Source of the DNA: Clostridia bacterium
GTDB lineage: Bacteria; Bacillota; Clostridia; Oscillospirales; CAG-272
Assembly (NCBI GenBank): GCA_017450945.1
Contig: JAFSSP010000020.1
Coordinates: 96,954 to 155,667, forward strand
Direction of reading: 5' to 3'
Length of the DNA: 58,714 bases
The translations under genes and the position numbers were made by a program. A model generated the notes under the pieces. It made no database searches. It was not told the DNA's origin and was given only the letters and a program-made list of their open reading frames with translations. Each line of letters opens with the position of its first letter. The first letter of the stretch is position 1. Shown piece by piece: positions 17,603 through 26,216 of this stretch.

Positions 17603-17677
17603 GCGGGAAAGCTCACTTTCCCGCCTGAATTTTCAGTGCTTTTTCAAGGAAGGGGCTGTAGTTTGATACAGCCCCTT
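17603..17677 (-). repeat. Two hairpins between lipoprotein and permease genes
   Basis: A perfect 9-bp stem (GCGGGAAAG/CTTTCCCGC, 17603-17624) and a perfect 11-bp stem (17650-17660 with 17667-17677). Neither is followed by a strong T-run on the minus strand. They are better placed as mRNA 3'-end stabilisers or partial attenuators. These would leave more lipoprotein message than permease message, as known for maltose and other binding-protein operons. Confidence 0.65.
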
Positions 17678-17712
17678 TGAAAATGTGTTTGATTCTAAAA
17701 CTCGATCTTCAA

Positions 17713-19032
17713 TTAGCCCTTATACTTGGTGAGCAGTTCGATCCAGCTTCCGACAGTGAAAGCGACCGATGCGCAGTATTCGGGATCCTCGATGATGAGT
17801 CTGTCTTTCCACCAAGAGAAGCCACGGTCGTTGAGGACGGGGTAAGTTCCGTCTTCTTTGTTACCGCTGGTGGAGTGATGATATTTCTCTTCGGTGCCGG
17901 CTGCAACAGTCGGGTTGGAGGAGTATCCGCCAATGTCTTTGCCCCATGCGCTGAAACCATCAACCGTGCAGGTCATGTAGGCGATGAATGCGCAAGCAGT
18001 CCAAGGCAGAGGAGAGTTATCGGTGACGAAGAGGTAATGGCAGTAGCCATAGCCGCCAAAGCCGGTGTAGCCGTCTTCATAAGCGGCGACTTTCACATTG
18101 TTCTTGGAAACCGATTCGGATTCGGTGACAGAACGGAGTTTGGAGTAAACCAAAAGTCCGAACTGATCGGTTGCGGATTTGTCAACCAGCGTGTTGCAGA
18201 TCGGGCCGTCGTCGGTCTGAGCGTTGTAGCTCTCCACCCACAGTTTGATCCATGCAAGCGCGTATTTGCCGTTTTCGCCGAGGCCGAAGTCCTTTGCATC
18301 GGATTCGACAGCTGCAACAGCGGTGTCAATGTAGCTCTTCTTTGCGGCGGGCAGTGCGTCATACGCCTCTTTGAGGCCTTTTGCATACTCGTCTTTGGTC
18401 AGCATATAGAGGAAGTTCTTGCCAACGAGCTCGGAATCGATGTCCATGTAAAGACCATGCTCGCCTTCAGCGACGAAATCCCAAACGTTGGTGTAGGTCT
18501 TGGAACCGGTGGAGTTGAACATGAAGACCTTGTTCAGAGTCTGGAGAGCCAGATAGCCTTCGTACTCGTCTGCTTTGACGCCGTTTGCGTCAGCCCAATC
18601 TTTCGGAATGAAGGTATCGAGCACGCCGGTCTGAACCATTTTGCTTTCGATCTGGTTGCCGTCCTGGATCAGGGTCATGGCAAAGGTACCGGTGGCCTTC
18701 TTGGAGTCGGCGGTCAGCTGGTCAAAGATCTTGTTGTTCTTCGGCTGTTGCCACTCAAACTCCATGGTGTAGCTCGAGTCAATAGACTGGAGATACTCAA
18801 TGAAAAGAGGAAGTGCGCTCTTACCGCGGCTGGAGTTACCAACGCCGTAGAAGGTTTTGCCGTTCGACTCTTCGATGGCTTTCTTTGCCAGCTCTTCAAG
18901 AGTCATGGACTGAGCCTGTTTGATAATTTCCTGGGTTGCGCTGAGTTTGGCTTCTTTTTTGCCGCAGGCAGCCAGAGCCACGCAAGAGAGGATCATAAGG
19001 CAGGCAAGTGCAAATGATAGAAGTTTTTTCAT
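17713..19032 (-). CDS. Extracellular solute-binding lipoprotein
   Basis: 439 residues. The signal peptide MKKLLSFALACLMILSCVAL ends in the lipobox ALAAC, so the mature protein should be lipid-anchored outside the membrane. The body has the size and composition of a periplasmic-binding type II fold; segments such as YEGYLALQTLNKVF and AFIAYMTCTVDGFSAWGKDIGG are seen. It is the first gene of the operon and captures substrate for the fused permease. I cannot assign a ligand. It is not the short amino-acid-binding type present at 23654. Confidence 0.88.
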   Translation of the reverse strand: MKKLLSFALACLMILSCVALAACGKKEAKLSATQEIIKQAQSMTLEELAKKAIEESNGKTFYGVGNSSRGKSALPLFIEYLQSIDSSYTMEFEWQQPKNNKIFDQLTADSKKATGTFAMTLIQDGNQIESKMVQTGVLDTFIPKDWADANGVKADEYEGYLALQTLNKVFMFNSTGSKTYTNVWDFVAEGEHGLYMDIDSELVGKNFLYMLTKDEYAKGLKEAYDALPAAKKSYIDTAVAAVESDAKDFGLGENGKYALAWIKLWVESYNAQTDDGPICNTLVDKSATDQFGLLVYSKLRSVTESESVSKNNVKVAAYEDGYTGFGGYGYCHYLFVTDNSPLPWTACAFIAYMTCTVDGFSAWGKDIGGYSSNPTVAAGTEEKYHHSTSGNKEDGTYPVLNDRGFSWWKDRLIIEDPEYCASVAFTVGSWIELLTKYKG

Positions 19033-19082
19033 AAACTCCCTCCAAAAAATGATGATAGTGTCGGTCTTTCGGCCGCAATTTT

Positions 19083-19111
19083 ATTGTATCACCGCTTTTC
19101 GCTATTGTCAA
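19083..19111 (-). promoter_or_regulatory. Promoter of the lipoprotein-permease-ATPase operon
   Basis: Minus strand TTGACA (19111-19106, consensus), 17-base spacer, TACAAT (19088-19083). Confidence 0.75.
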
Positions 19112-19210
19112 CAAATTTTTCCGCTGTTTTCACATTTTTTACACCATAATTCACAAACATAACACAAATATAAGAAAAACATTCGTATTTTCAAGGACTT
19201 TTTAGAAAAG

Positions 19211-19231
19211 TTTAGCATGTTAGCATGCTAA
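19211..19231. promoter_or_regulatory. Palindromic operator-like site
   Basis: A perfect 12-bp palindrome TTAGCATGCTAA (19220-19231) is preceded directly by a further half copy, TTTAGCATG (19211-19219). It lies about 100 bases upstream of the importer promoter in an otherwise AT-rich noncoding stretch (19112-19274) where I see nothing else. Likely a regulator-binding site; regulator unknown. Confidence 0.5.
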
Positions 19232-19274
19232 ATTGATGAGGCGATTTTTGGGCATATTGTCTAAAATTTGTCAA

Positions 19275-19314
19275 AGAAAAAAAAGAGATGGCGCCGGTCA
19301 AAACGACCGGCGCC
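19275..19314 (-). terminator. Terminator of tyrS
   Basis: Perfect 10-bp stem GGCGCCGGTC/GACCGGCGCC (19290-19314), followed on the minus strand by ATCTC and a run of Ts. Confidence 0.9.
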
Positions 19315-19335
19315 GAAAACAGAGCCTTTTTTCTT

Positions 19336-20559
19336 TTAATTCAGCTCTCCGAGATAGTACTTTTTCTTGCCTCTGCGGATAACGAAATAGCGGCCGCCGA
19401 GGGCGTTCTCTTTGTTCAGTTCGAGCATACCGTCCTGAACCGGTTCTCCGTTGAAGGAAAGCGCGCCCGAAGCGAGGAATTCTCTTGCCTCTCGCTTGGA
19501 GGAGCAGATACCGGCTTCGACCAAAACATCGATGAGCGCGCCGCCCGAGGTGGCAAAGTGCGGAACGTCGCGAAGACCCGCGAGCAGGTCGTGGAGCGGG
19601 ATCTCCTTGATCTTGCCCGAGAAGAGCAGTTCGCTGATGTGCTGAGCCGATTCGTAGGCACCCTCGCCGTGCAGATCGCGTAAAATCTCCTCGGCAAGCT
19701 TCTTTTGAGCCAGTCTCTTTTCGGGAGCCGCGTTGTGTTCGGCCTCGATCGCCTCGATCTCCTCTTTTGTAAGGAATGTCAGGCGCTTGAGGTAAGTGAT
19801 CACCATGCTGTCCTCGGTGTTGAGCAGGAATTGATACAATTCGTAGGAGCTGGTCTTTTCGGGATCGAGCCAGACCGCGTTGCCCTCGCTCTTGCCGAAC
19901 TTGTTTCCGTGCGAGTCGGTGACCAGCGGCATGGTCATGGCGTAAACTTCGTCGCCTGTCGTCTTGCGGATGAGCTCGATGCCGGTGGTGATGTTACCCC
20001 ACTGATCCGAACCTGCCACCTGCAGATCGACTCCTCTGTGCTCGTGCAGATACTTGAAATCAAGCCCCTGAATGAGCATATAAGAGAACTCGGCGTAGGA
20101 GATACCCGTCTCCATCTGGCGGCGGATGAGATCCTTTGAGAGCATGTATCCCACGTTGATGTATTTGCCGTAGTCGCGCAAAAACTCGATGACGGTCAGA
20201 TCCTTCGTCCAGTCGTAGTTGTTGACCACTTCATAGGGGAAGATCTTTTGCAGCTGAGTCTTGAGACTTTCAAAGTTGTGGAAAATCTCGGCCTTGTCCG
20301 CGAGCTTGCGCTCGGTGGTGCCTCTCGGGTCACCGATCAGCCCCGTAGCCATACCGACAAGCAGCAGCGGTGTATGTCCTGCGGCGGCGAGCCGGCGGGT
20401 AATCAGAAAAGAAGAATAGTGCCCAAGATGCAGGCTGTCTGCCGTGGGATCGGTACCAATGTAAAAGGTCATGCCCCCGGCGTTGAGTTTATCGATGAGT
20501 TTGGGATCCGAGATCTCCTGAATAAGACCTCTCCATTGCAGTTCTTCGTAGAGTGTCAT
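19336..20559 (-). CDS. tyrS: Tyrosyl-tRNA synthetase
   Basis: Class Ic synthetase of 407 residues that charges tRNA-Tyr. HIGH-type motif in DSLHLGHYSS, tyrosine-pocket and dimer segments SYAEFSYMLIQGLDF and VAGSDQWGNI, and KMSKS-type loop in KFGKSEGNAVWL. A C-terminal S4 RNA-binding domain runs from about residue 340 (GGALIDVLVEAGICSSKREA). The ATG at 20559 follows GGAGG. The leader is too short for a T-box, unlike many Firmicute tyrS genes. Monocistronic, with its own promoter and terminator. Confidence 0.97.
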   Translation of the reverse strand: MTLYEELQWRGLIQEISDPKLIDKLNAGGMTFYIGTDPTADSLHLGHYSSFLITRRLAAAGHTPLLLVGMATGLIGDPRGTTERKLADKAEIFHNFESLKTQLQKIFPYEVVNNYDWTKDLTVIEFLRDYGKYINVGYMLSKDLIRRQMETGISYAEFSYMLIQGLDFKYLHEHRGVDLQVAGSDQWGNITTGIELIRKTTGDEVYAMTMPLVTDSHGNKFGKSEGNAVWLDPEKTSSYELYQFLLNTEDSMVITYLKRLTFLTKEEIEAIEAEHNAAPEKRLAQKKLAEEILRDLHGEGAYESAQHISELLFSGKIKEIPLHDLLAGLRDVPHFATSGGALIDVLVEAGICSSKREAREFLASGALSFNGEPVQDGMLELNKENALGGRYFVIRRGKKKYYLGELN

Positions 20560-20588
20560 GTGATTTGTCCTCCGTTTTATTCCCTGCC

Positions 20589-20617
20589 ATTCTAACATAA
20601 GGAGAGAATTTTGTCAA
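20589..20617 (-). promoter_or_regulatory. Promoter of tyrS
   Basis: Minus strand TTGACA (20617-20612), 17-base spacer, TAGAAT (20594-20589) with an upstream TG (extended -10). Confidence 0.7.
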
Positions 20618-20698
20618 CAGAATTCCCGACTTTCGCCTGTTTTGAAAAATCTTTTTTGGCTTTTTCAAAAAAAATTGATGATTTTTTGAAAAACCCCC

Positions 20699-20727
20699 TT
20701 TTCAATTTGAAAATCCTATTGTATAAT
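20699..20727 (+). promoter_or_regulatory. Promoter of zapA
   Basis: TATAAT at 20722-20727 is clear. The -35 (TTTTCA, 20699-20704) is weak. It lies about 58 bases upstream of the zapA ATG and faces away from tyrS. Confidence 0.5.
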
Positions 20728-20784
20728 AGAAACGTATAGACAGTCGTCTGCGAAAAAATTTGCGGAGAAAGGATTTCTACCACT

Positions 20785-21363
20785 ATGAAGCAGAAGTACA
20801 TGATCACCGTCGCCGATATGGAACTGAGCATTGTCAGCGACGCCACGCCGGAAGAAGTTGAAAACGTCGTCGGCATTCTGGATCGCAGAATGCGTGACAT
20901 CAATCTCAAGAGCCCGCATTGCACCAAAAACGAGGCGGCTATTCTCTGCGCGCTCTCCTACTGCTCCGAGCGGATCTCCATGCAGGAATCCTACAAAAAA
21001 ATGGAAAGCGAAGCCTTCCGCTATGCCGCCGAAAACGAAAGACTGCGCAAAACCATTGAGAAATTGCAGGCAGAAACCGAATCTCTCAAGGGAGACATCA
21101 CCGTGATGCGCTCGCTTCTCGACAGAGCCATGGGCGCAAATGCCGACGGCACCATTCCCCCGGCTCCCGAGGCTCCCTCGACCTACGTTCCCAAGCCCTT
21201 CTCCAAGGCAAACGCCGCGGCAAGCGAGCAGATCTCGGCCTTTGACGAGACGTCCGACGCCTCGACCGACACGCCCCTGCCCGAAGCCAAGCCCCGCGCC
21301 AACGGCGAAAAGAGCCGCGTGGGCAACATGTTCGATCTTCTGACTTTCAACGACAAAGTTTAA
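20785..21363 (+). CDS. zapA: ZapA-family cell division protein
   Basis: 192 residues. The N-terminal ZapA globular domain (residues 1-65: YMITVADMELSIVSD, ENVVGILDRRMRDI) is followed by a long coiled coil (about 66-115) and a Pro/Ala/Ser-rich tail. The tail ends in a short conserved-looking FDLLTFNDKV. ZapA binds FtsZ and bundles its filaments at the division site. The product is about twice the usual length because of the tail, whose last ten residues could be a docking peptide. Shine-Dalgarno AGAAAGG is upstream. A U32 peptidase gene follows after 9 bases. Confidence 0.88.
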   Translation: MKQKYMITVADMELSIVSDATPEEVENVVGILDRRMRDINLKSPHCTKNEAAILCALSYCSERISMQESYKKMESEAFRYAAENERLRKTIEKLQAETESLKGDITVMRSLLDRAMGANADGTIPPAPEAPSTYVPKPFSKANAAASEQISAFDETSDASTDTPLPEAKPRANGEKSRVGNMFDLLTFNDKV

Positions 21364-21372
21364 CAAAATTTT

Positions 21373-23382
21373 ATGAAACAGCATTCGTTACCCGAACTGC
21401 TCTGCCCGGCAGGGACCCCGCTGGCGCTTGACGCCGCGATTGAGGGAGGAGCCGACGCCGTCTACTTCGGCGCCTCGCAGTTCAACGCCAGAATGCACGC
21501 AGAAAATTTCGGCGGAGATGCTTTGCGCTCCGCCGTTTTGCGTGCCCATGCCTATGGTGTCAAGACCTACCTGACGCTCAACACGCTCGTCACCGACAGG
21601 GAACTGCCGGCCTTTCTCGATTCGGCAAGAGAAGCGGCGCGCGCCGGCGTGGACGGTCTGATCGTTGCGGACATGGGAGGAGCGGCGGCGATCCACCGCA
21701 TTCTGCCCTCTCTGGAGCTTCACGCCAGCACCCAGCTCTCGGGGCACAACTCCGAGGCGGCAAAACTGCTCGCCTCGCTTGGATACACCCGCATGGTGGC
21801 GGCGCGCGAGAGCAGTCTCGAAAATATCCGCGCCATGGTGGAGATGGGCGGCATTGAGATCGAGCTTTTCGTTCACGGTGCGCTCTGCGTCTGCCATTCC
21901 GGGCAGTGCCTCTTTTCCTCGCTCGTCGGCGGCCGGAGCGGCAACCGCGGCGAGTGCGCGCAACCCTGCCGACTTCCCTACTCCACGCCGCGCGGCGAGG
22001 GCTACCCGCTCTCCTTAAAAGACCTCAGCCTTTGCGATCACATCCCAGAGATTCTCGACCTCGGCGTGGCCTCGCTCAAAATCGAAGGGCGCATGAAGTC
22101 GCCCGAATACGTCCGCGACACGACGCGCCTTTGGAGAAAACTTCTCGACGAAGGCCGCTCGGCCACCAAAGAGGAAAAAGAGCGCCTTGCCGCAACCTTT
22201 TCGCGCAGCGGCTTTACCGACGGCTATTTCGTCTCGAAGATCGACCGCTCGATGATGGGAGTGAGAACCGAGGCCGACAAGCAAAAAACGAGCGAAGTCG
22301 AGCCTTTTTCGGGACTTGTGAAAAAAGTACCGCTTGACCTCCACCTCGTTTTCAAGAAGGATCAACCGACTACGCTGACGATTGGCAACGGCAAACAAAC
22401 GGTGGTCGTTTCGACCGATGCACCCGAACCGGCCAGAAGCGTCCCGATGGACGAGGACGCGCTCAAAAAGAACCTCTGCCGCCTTGGTGGTACGCCCTAC
22501 GAAGTTGCTTCTTTCTCCGGCGATATGGATTCGGGACTCATGCTCCCGCTCTCGGGGCTCAACGATCTGCGCCGCAGAGGCGTTGCCGCTCTGGAGGAAG
22601 CCGCAAGGCCGATCTATCCCGAACTGCCCTATGAGCCAAAACAACCAAAGGAAATCCGTAAGGCCGAAAATTTTGCTTCCTTCCGCTCGGCAGAGCAGAT
22701 CACCCCGGCGGCCATACAATTCTTCTCCCGCCGTTTTCTTCCTTTATTTGAATATAACGAAACCGCGAACGGCGTAATCCTGCCCCCGGTGCTCTTTGAC
22801 AGCGATCTTGCCGCCGCAAAGGAAGCCTTAAAAGCGGCAAAAGCAAATGGAGCCGAATACGCGCTGGTCGGCAACCTCGGGCATCTTTCGTTGGTAAAAG
22901 AAGTTGGACTTGCCCCAGTGGGTGACTTCCGCCTCAACTGCACCAACCGCGAGAGCGTCCGCTTTTTGGAGGAGCTTGGGGTAAAAGAAGTCATTCTCTC
23001 TCCCGAGCTGACCTTGCCGCAGGCAAGGGACGTGGGAGGAGATTCCGCACTTCTCGTCTACGGGCGCATTCCGCTCATGGTGCTGGAAAAGTGCGTCTCA
23101 AAGGAGATTTCCGACTGCAAGACTTGCCAAGCGGGCTACACGACGCTTTGCGACCGCCGCGGGGTTACCTTCCCGGTCACACGCGAATACGAACACCGCA
23201 ACGTGATCTACAACAGCCTGCCGACCTCGATGTCGGACAAGATCGCCGACCTCGACCGCGCCCGCATCTCGTCGCGCTATTTCCTCTTCTCGGTGGAAAC
23301 GCCAAACGAAGTGGACGAGGTGATCGGCGCCTTTGAGGCAGGATCGCCGCTTCCCTTCCCGGTTCGCCGGATCGGATCATAA
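21373..23382 (+). CDS. U32 family peptidase/RlhA-like protein
   Basis: 669 residues. The N-terminal U32 TIM-barrel-like domain shows LLCPAGTPLALDAAIEGGAD, VYFGASQFNAR, the Cys-rich VHGALCVCHSGQCLFSS and GECAQPCRLPY. The C-terminal region ends with a second Cys pair (EISDCKTCQAGYTTLCDRRG). U32 proteins were named for a collagenase activity, but several are RNA hydroxylases acting with Fe-S clusters (RlhA at 23S rRNA C2501, TrhP at tRNA U34). The cysteines here fit such a role, which is an inference. It follows zapA by 9 bases with no clear Shine-Dalgarno, so translation probably depends on zapA. Confidence 0.9.
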   Translation: MKQHSLPELLCPAGTPLALDAAIEGGADAVYFGASQFNARMHAENFGGDALRSAVLRAHAYGVKTYLTLNTLVTDRELPAFLDSAREAARAGVDGLIVADMGGAAAIHRILPSLELHASTQLSGHNSEAAKLLASLGYTRMVAARESSLENIRAMVEMGGIEIELFVHGALCVCHSGQCLFSSLVGGRSGNRGECAQPCRLPYSTPRGEGYPLSLKDLSLCDHIPEILDLGVASLKIEGRMKSPEYVRDTTRLWRKLLDEGRSATKEEKERLAATFSRSGFTDGYFVSKIDRSMMGVRTEADKQKTSEVEPFSGLVKKVPLDLHLVFKKDQPTTLTIGNGKQTVVVSTDAPEPARSVPMDEDALKKNLCRLGGTPYEVASFSGDMDSGLMLPLSGLNDLRRRGVAALEEAARPIYPELPYEPKQPKEIRKAENFASFRSAEQITPAAIQFFSRRFLPLFEYNETANGVILPPVLFDSDLAAAKEALKAAKANGAEYALVGNLGHLSLVKEVGLAPVGDFRLNCTNRESVRFLEELGVKEVILSPELTLPQARDVGGDSALLVYGRIPLMVLEKCVSKEISDCKTCQAGYTTLCDRRGVTFPVTREYEHRNVIYNSLPTSMSDKIADLDRARISSRYFLFSVETPNEVDEVIGAFEAGSPLPFPVRRIGS

Positions 23383-23396
23383 AATCCAAGTTCAAA

Positions 23397-23447
23397 AGTG
23401 CATATATTCAAAAATCTATTCATTTGACTTTTTTGAATATATGCACT
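23397..23447 (+). terminator. Long AT-rich inverted repeat, terminator-like
   Basis: Perfect 18-bp stem with arms 23397-23414 (AGTGCATATATTCAAAAA) and 23430-23447, a 15-base loop, then CCTTTTTTCGTTTTTTCC. It begins 15 bases after the U32 stop, so is best read as that operon's terminator. The arms are AT-rich and contain TGAATATATGCA, which recurs in altered form in the next promoter, so a protein-binding role is possible too. The remainder to 23588 shows nothing else. Confidence 0.65.
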
Positions 23448-23588
23448 CCTTTTTCGTTTTTTCCTTTTCATAGAATCTATTTTTCCCTTTATTCCGCTTT
23501 ACTATTGTGCATTTTATACAACTTTCCGCTTTCGACTTCATCAAAAAGTGACCATGCAGACAAACTTGATAAAAATTCAAAAAAGTGC

Positions 23589-23617
23589 TTGACAAATGAA
23601 TATTTATGCGTTACAAT
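23589..23617 (+). promoter_or_regulatory. Promoter of amino-acid importer, with operator-like spacer
   Basis: TTGACA (23589-23594), 17-base spacer, TACAAT (23612-23617). The spacer holds TGAATATTTATGCG (23597-23610). Its left half matches the ArgR box TGAATWWWWATTCA and its right half is degenerate. Repression by an ArgR-like regulator would fit an amino-acid importer but is speculative. Confidence 0.7.
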
Positions 23618-23653
23618 AATGCCATCACAAAAAAACATTTGGAGGAACCAAAC

Positions 23654-24436
23654 ATGAAAAAAGTATTATCTGTGATTCTGGCAGTCGTTCTGCTCGTTTC
23701 GGCTGTCGCCCTCGTTTCCTGCGGGAAGAAGGAAGAAACCAAGACCCTCAAGGTTTACACGAACGCCGGCTTTGCTCCCTACGAGTATGTGGACGAAAAC
23801 GGCAAGGTCGTCGGCGTTGACATCGACGTTATGAATTACATCGGCGAAAAGCTCGGTTACAAGGTTGTCATCAACGATATCGAGTTCAAAGCAATCCTCA
23901 ATGAAGTTCAAAAAGATGAGTTTGCAGTCGGTGCCGCCGGTATGTCCAAGAATGACGAGAGAGACGCCGTTGCTCTCGCTTCCGAAATCTATGCAACCTC
24001 GGTTCAGTATGTGATTGCTCCCGCCGGAACCTTTGCAGACGGTGCAATCGTTTCGATCGCAGATGTGGTTGCTTATGCTGCAGCAGAGGGCAAAGCAATC
24101 GGTGACCAGGAAGCTACCACCGGCTCCTTCCTCGTGGAAGACGCCGTTGCAGATACCGAAGTTCAGCAGGTCAACTACACCAATGCGATTGTTGCCAGCA
24201 CAGACATCGGCACAACGCTTGCAGCAGTTGTCATTGACAAGCTGCCTGCACAGTCGATTTGCTCTGGCAAAGCCGATTTGTCTTGCTGGGAACTCGATGA
24301 GGAGCCTGAATCCTACGTTCTCTACTTCAACAAGAACGCGACCGAGCTGGTCAAAGAGGTCAACGAACTGCTCAAGAAGATGATTGCCGACGGCACCATC
24401 GACCAGTTCACCGTCAATCACAGCTCCGGCAAATAA
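23654..24436 (+). CDS. Amino-acid ABC importer lipoprotein (SBP_bac_3)
   Basis: 260 residues. Signal peptide MKKVLSVILAVVLLVSAVAL with lipobox LVSC, giving a surface lipoprotein. The mature part is a family-3 binding protein for polar amino acids: YTNAGFAPYEYVDENGKVVG then DIDVMNYIGEKLGY near the N-terminus, and later LVKEVNELLKKMIADGTID. The start at 23654 follows GGAGG (23641-23645). First gene of a three-gene operon with permease and ATPase. Which amino acid is bound cannot be read; the typical Arg ligating the alpha-carboxylate is not obvious. Confidence 0.93.
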   Translation: MKKVLSVILAVVLLVSAVALVSCGKKEETKTLKVYTNAGFAPYEYVDENGKVVGVDIDVMNYIGEKLGYKVVINDIEFKAILNEVQKDEFAVGAAGMSKNDERDAVALASEIYATSVQYVIAPAGTFADGAIVSIADVVAYAAAEGKAIGDQEATTGSFLVEDAVADTEVQQVNYTNAIVASTDIGTTLAAVVIDKLPAQSICSGKADLSCWELDEEPESYVLYFNKNATELVKEVNELLKKMIADGTIDQFTVNHSSGK

Positions 24437-24461
24437 TTCTAAAAAGGAATCTTAATCAAAT

Positions 24462-25169
24462 ATGTCTCTCATCGAAAAACTTGGGAGGCTGTGGAATCTC
24501 CGAGGCTTGTTTTTTGAAAGCCTCGGATATTCGCTTATCATAGCCTTTGGCGCCGTGGTACTCGGATTTATCATCGGCGTGCTTCTGGCGGTTGTCAGAA
24601 TTGCTCCGAAGAACAATCCGATCATCAAATTTTTCGACAAGATCGCCGTTGTATATATCACGGTCATTCGCGGAACGCCGACGCTGGTACAGTTGCTCAT
24701 TCTCTACAGCTCGGTGCTGGTCGTTTTCAAAAGCATGAGCACCAACCTGCTCGTTCCGATCATCGCCTTTGGTATCAACAGCGGCGCCTACATGGCCGAG
24801 ATCATTCGTTCAGGCATCAACTCGGTCGATCCCGGGCAAATGGAAGCCGGGCGTAGCGTTGGCCTTTCCTGGACGACGACCATGCGCAAGATCATCATTC
24901 CGCAGGCCATCAAGATCGTTGTTCCCACCATCTTCAACGAGATCATCATTCTCGTCAAGGAGACCTCGGTAGTCAGCTACATCGTACTCCGCGTCGGCGG
25001 CGTGCAGAAGTGGGACCTACTCGGCATTGCGGAAAAACTCGGTCTTGCCGTTCCGGCCTGCTATCTGGTCTTTTTGTTTGCCGCGGCGCTCATCTACCTT
25101 GCAGTGGTCATGCTGTTGACCCTCATCCAGCATCTCATTGAAAGAAGGCTCAAGAAAAATGAACGATAA
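24462..25169 (+). CDS. Amino-acid ABC importer permease (HisMQ/GlnP family)
   Basis: 235 residues with about five membrane helices. The family's N-terminal segment [19 protein letters not shown] and the [13 protein letters not shown] signature (about residues 69-81) are present. The EAA loop [20 protein letters not shown] (about 124-143) contacts the ATPase. It acts as a homodimer in polar amino-acid uptake. It overlaps the ATPase gene by 11 bases, so the two are translationally coupled. Confidence 0.93.
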   Translation: MSLIEKLGRLWNLRGLFFESLGYSLIIAFGAVVLGFIIGVLLAVVRIAPKNNPIIKFFDKIAVVYITVIRGTPTLVQLLILYSSVLVVFKSMSTNLLVPIIAFGINSGAYMAEIIRSGINSVDPGQMEAGRSVGLSWTTTMRKIIIPQAIKIVVPTIFNEIIILVKETSVVSYIVLRVGGVQKWDLLGIAEKLGLAVPACYLVFLFAAALIYLAVVMLLTLIQHLIERRLKKNER

Positions 25170-26088
25170 TTATATTGAAATCAAGGGCCTTTACAAAAAT
25201 TTCGGCAAGCTGGAAGTGCTCAAGGGCGTTTCCTGCAATATCAAAAAGGGCGAAAAAGTCGCCATCATCGGCGCGTCGGGCAGTGGCAAATCCACCATGC
25301 TTCGTTGCATGAATCTCTTGGAGACGCCGACCTACGGAGAAGTTTGGGTGGACGGAAAGCTCCTGACCCCAATCGACCCCTATCTGCATTTTGACGTGAT
25401 CCGACTCTCAAAAACCTATCAAAAGCTCTACACCGAAGCGATCGCATCCGGCACTTCCTCGGAAGAGGTCGACAAAGCCGTGATCGCAAATATCAAAAAG
25501 AACGATCTGCTCAAGAATCACGAAGGCTCGGCCTATGCAAAAGCGATCAAACAGCTTTACAAACAGAACTTCCAGCAGGTCGACCTCTCAAGACGCGATA
25601 TGGGCATGGTCTTTCAGCACTTCAATCTGTTCAACAATCTGACCGTGCTTGAGAACATGACGCTCGCGCCGGTCGAACTGAAGCTGAAAACCAAGCCGGA
25701 AGCCGAAAAGACTGCCATGGAACTGCTCCACCGCATTGGTCTTGAGGATAAGGCAAAAGTCTATCCCTCTACCCTCTCTGGCGGTCAAAAGCAGAGGATC
25801 GCCATCGTGCGCGCGCTCGCCATGGATCCGCAGGTCATGCTCTTCGACGAGCCGACCTCGGCGCTCGATCCCGAAATGGTCGGAGAGGTGCTCGACCTGG
25901 TCAAACAGGTGGCCGACGCCGGTATGACGGTCGTCATCGTCACGCACGAAATGGGCTTTGCCAAAGAGGTTGCCGACCGCGTGCTCTTCATGGCCGACGG
26001 CGTCATTCTTGAGGAAGGCACGCCGGACGAGCTCTTCAACCACCCCAAGAACGCAAGAACCAAAGATTTTCTCAGCAAAGTGCTGTAA
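25159..26088 (+). CDS. Amino-acid ABC importer ATPase with insertion before Q-loop
   Basis: 309 residues, a GlnQ-type ATPase. Walker A GASGSGKS at 38-45, Q-loop Gln153 in MVFQHFNLF, signature LSGGQ near 208, Walker B VMLFDEP near 231, and switch His in VIVTHEMGF. The usual length is about 240. The excess is a Lys/Glu-rich, probably helical stretch of about 60 residues (73-138) between Walker A and the Q-loop, while the rest aligns normally. Start ATG at 25159 inside the permease gene. All catalytic residues are intact, so it should work; the insertion may add regulation. Confidence 0.93.
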   Translation: MNDNYIEIKGLYKNFGKLEVLKGVSCNIKKGEKVAIIGASGSGKSTMLRCMNLLETPTYGEVWVDGKLLTPIDPYLHFDVIRLSKTYQKLYTEAIASGTSSEEVDKAVIANIKKNDLLKNHEGSAYAKAIKQLYKQNFQQVDLSRRDMGMVFQHFNLFNNLTVLENMTLAPVELKLKTKPEAEKTAMELLHRIGLEDKAKVYPSTLSGGQKQRIAIVRALAMDPQVMLFDEPTSALDPEMVGEVLDLVKQVADAGMTVVIVTHEMGFAKEVADRVLFMADGVILEEGTPDELFNHPKNARTKDFLSKVL

Positions 26089-26094
26089 ATCCTC

Positions 26095-26129
26095 CCCTGC
26101 GGCGATGCCTACACCGCAGGGTTTTTTTT
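26095..26129 (+). terminator. Terminator of amino-acid importer operon
   Basis: Stem CCCTGCGG/CCGCAGGG (26095-26102, 26114-26121) followed by eight Ts. Confidence 0.9.
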
Positions 26130-26142
26130 GCAAAGATTTTCC

Positions 26143-26171
26143 TTGAAAAGCAAAGTTTTCTATGCTATACT
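26143..26171 (+). promoter_or_regulatory. Promoter of ABC exporter operon
   Basis: TTGAAA (26143-26148), 17-base spacer ending in TGC, TATACT (26166-26171): extended -10 type, nearly the same as the pheS promoter at 30163. Confidence 0.7.
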
Positions 26172-26216
26172 ATAGTTTGTAGCAATATATCCTTTGAAAG
26201 CAGACGGTACAAAGAG

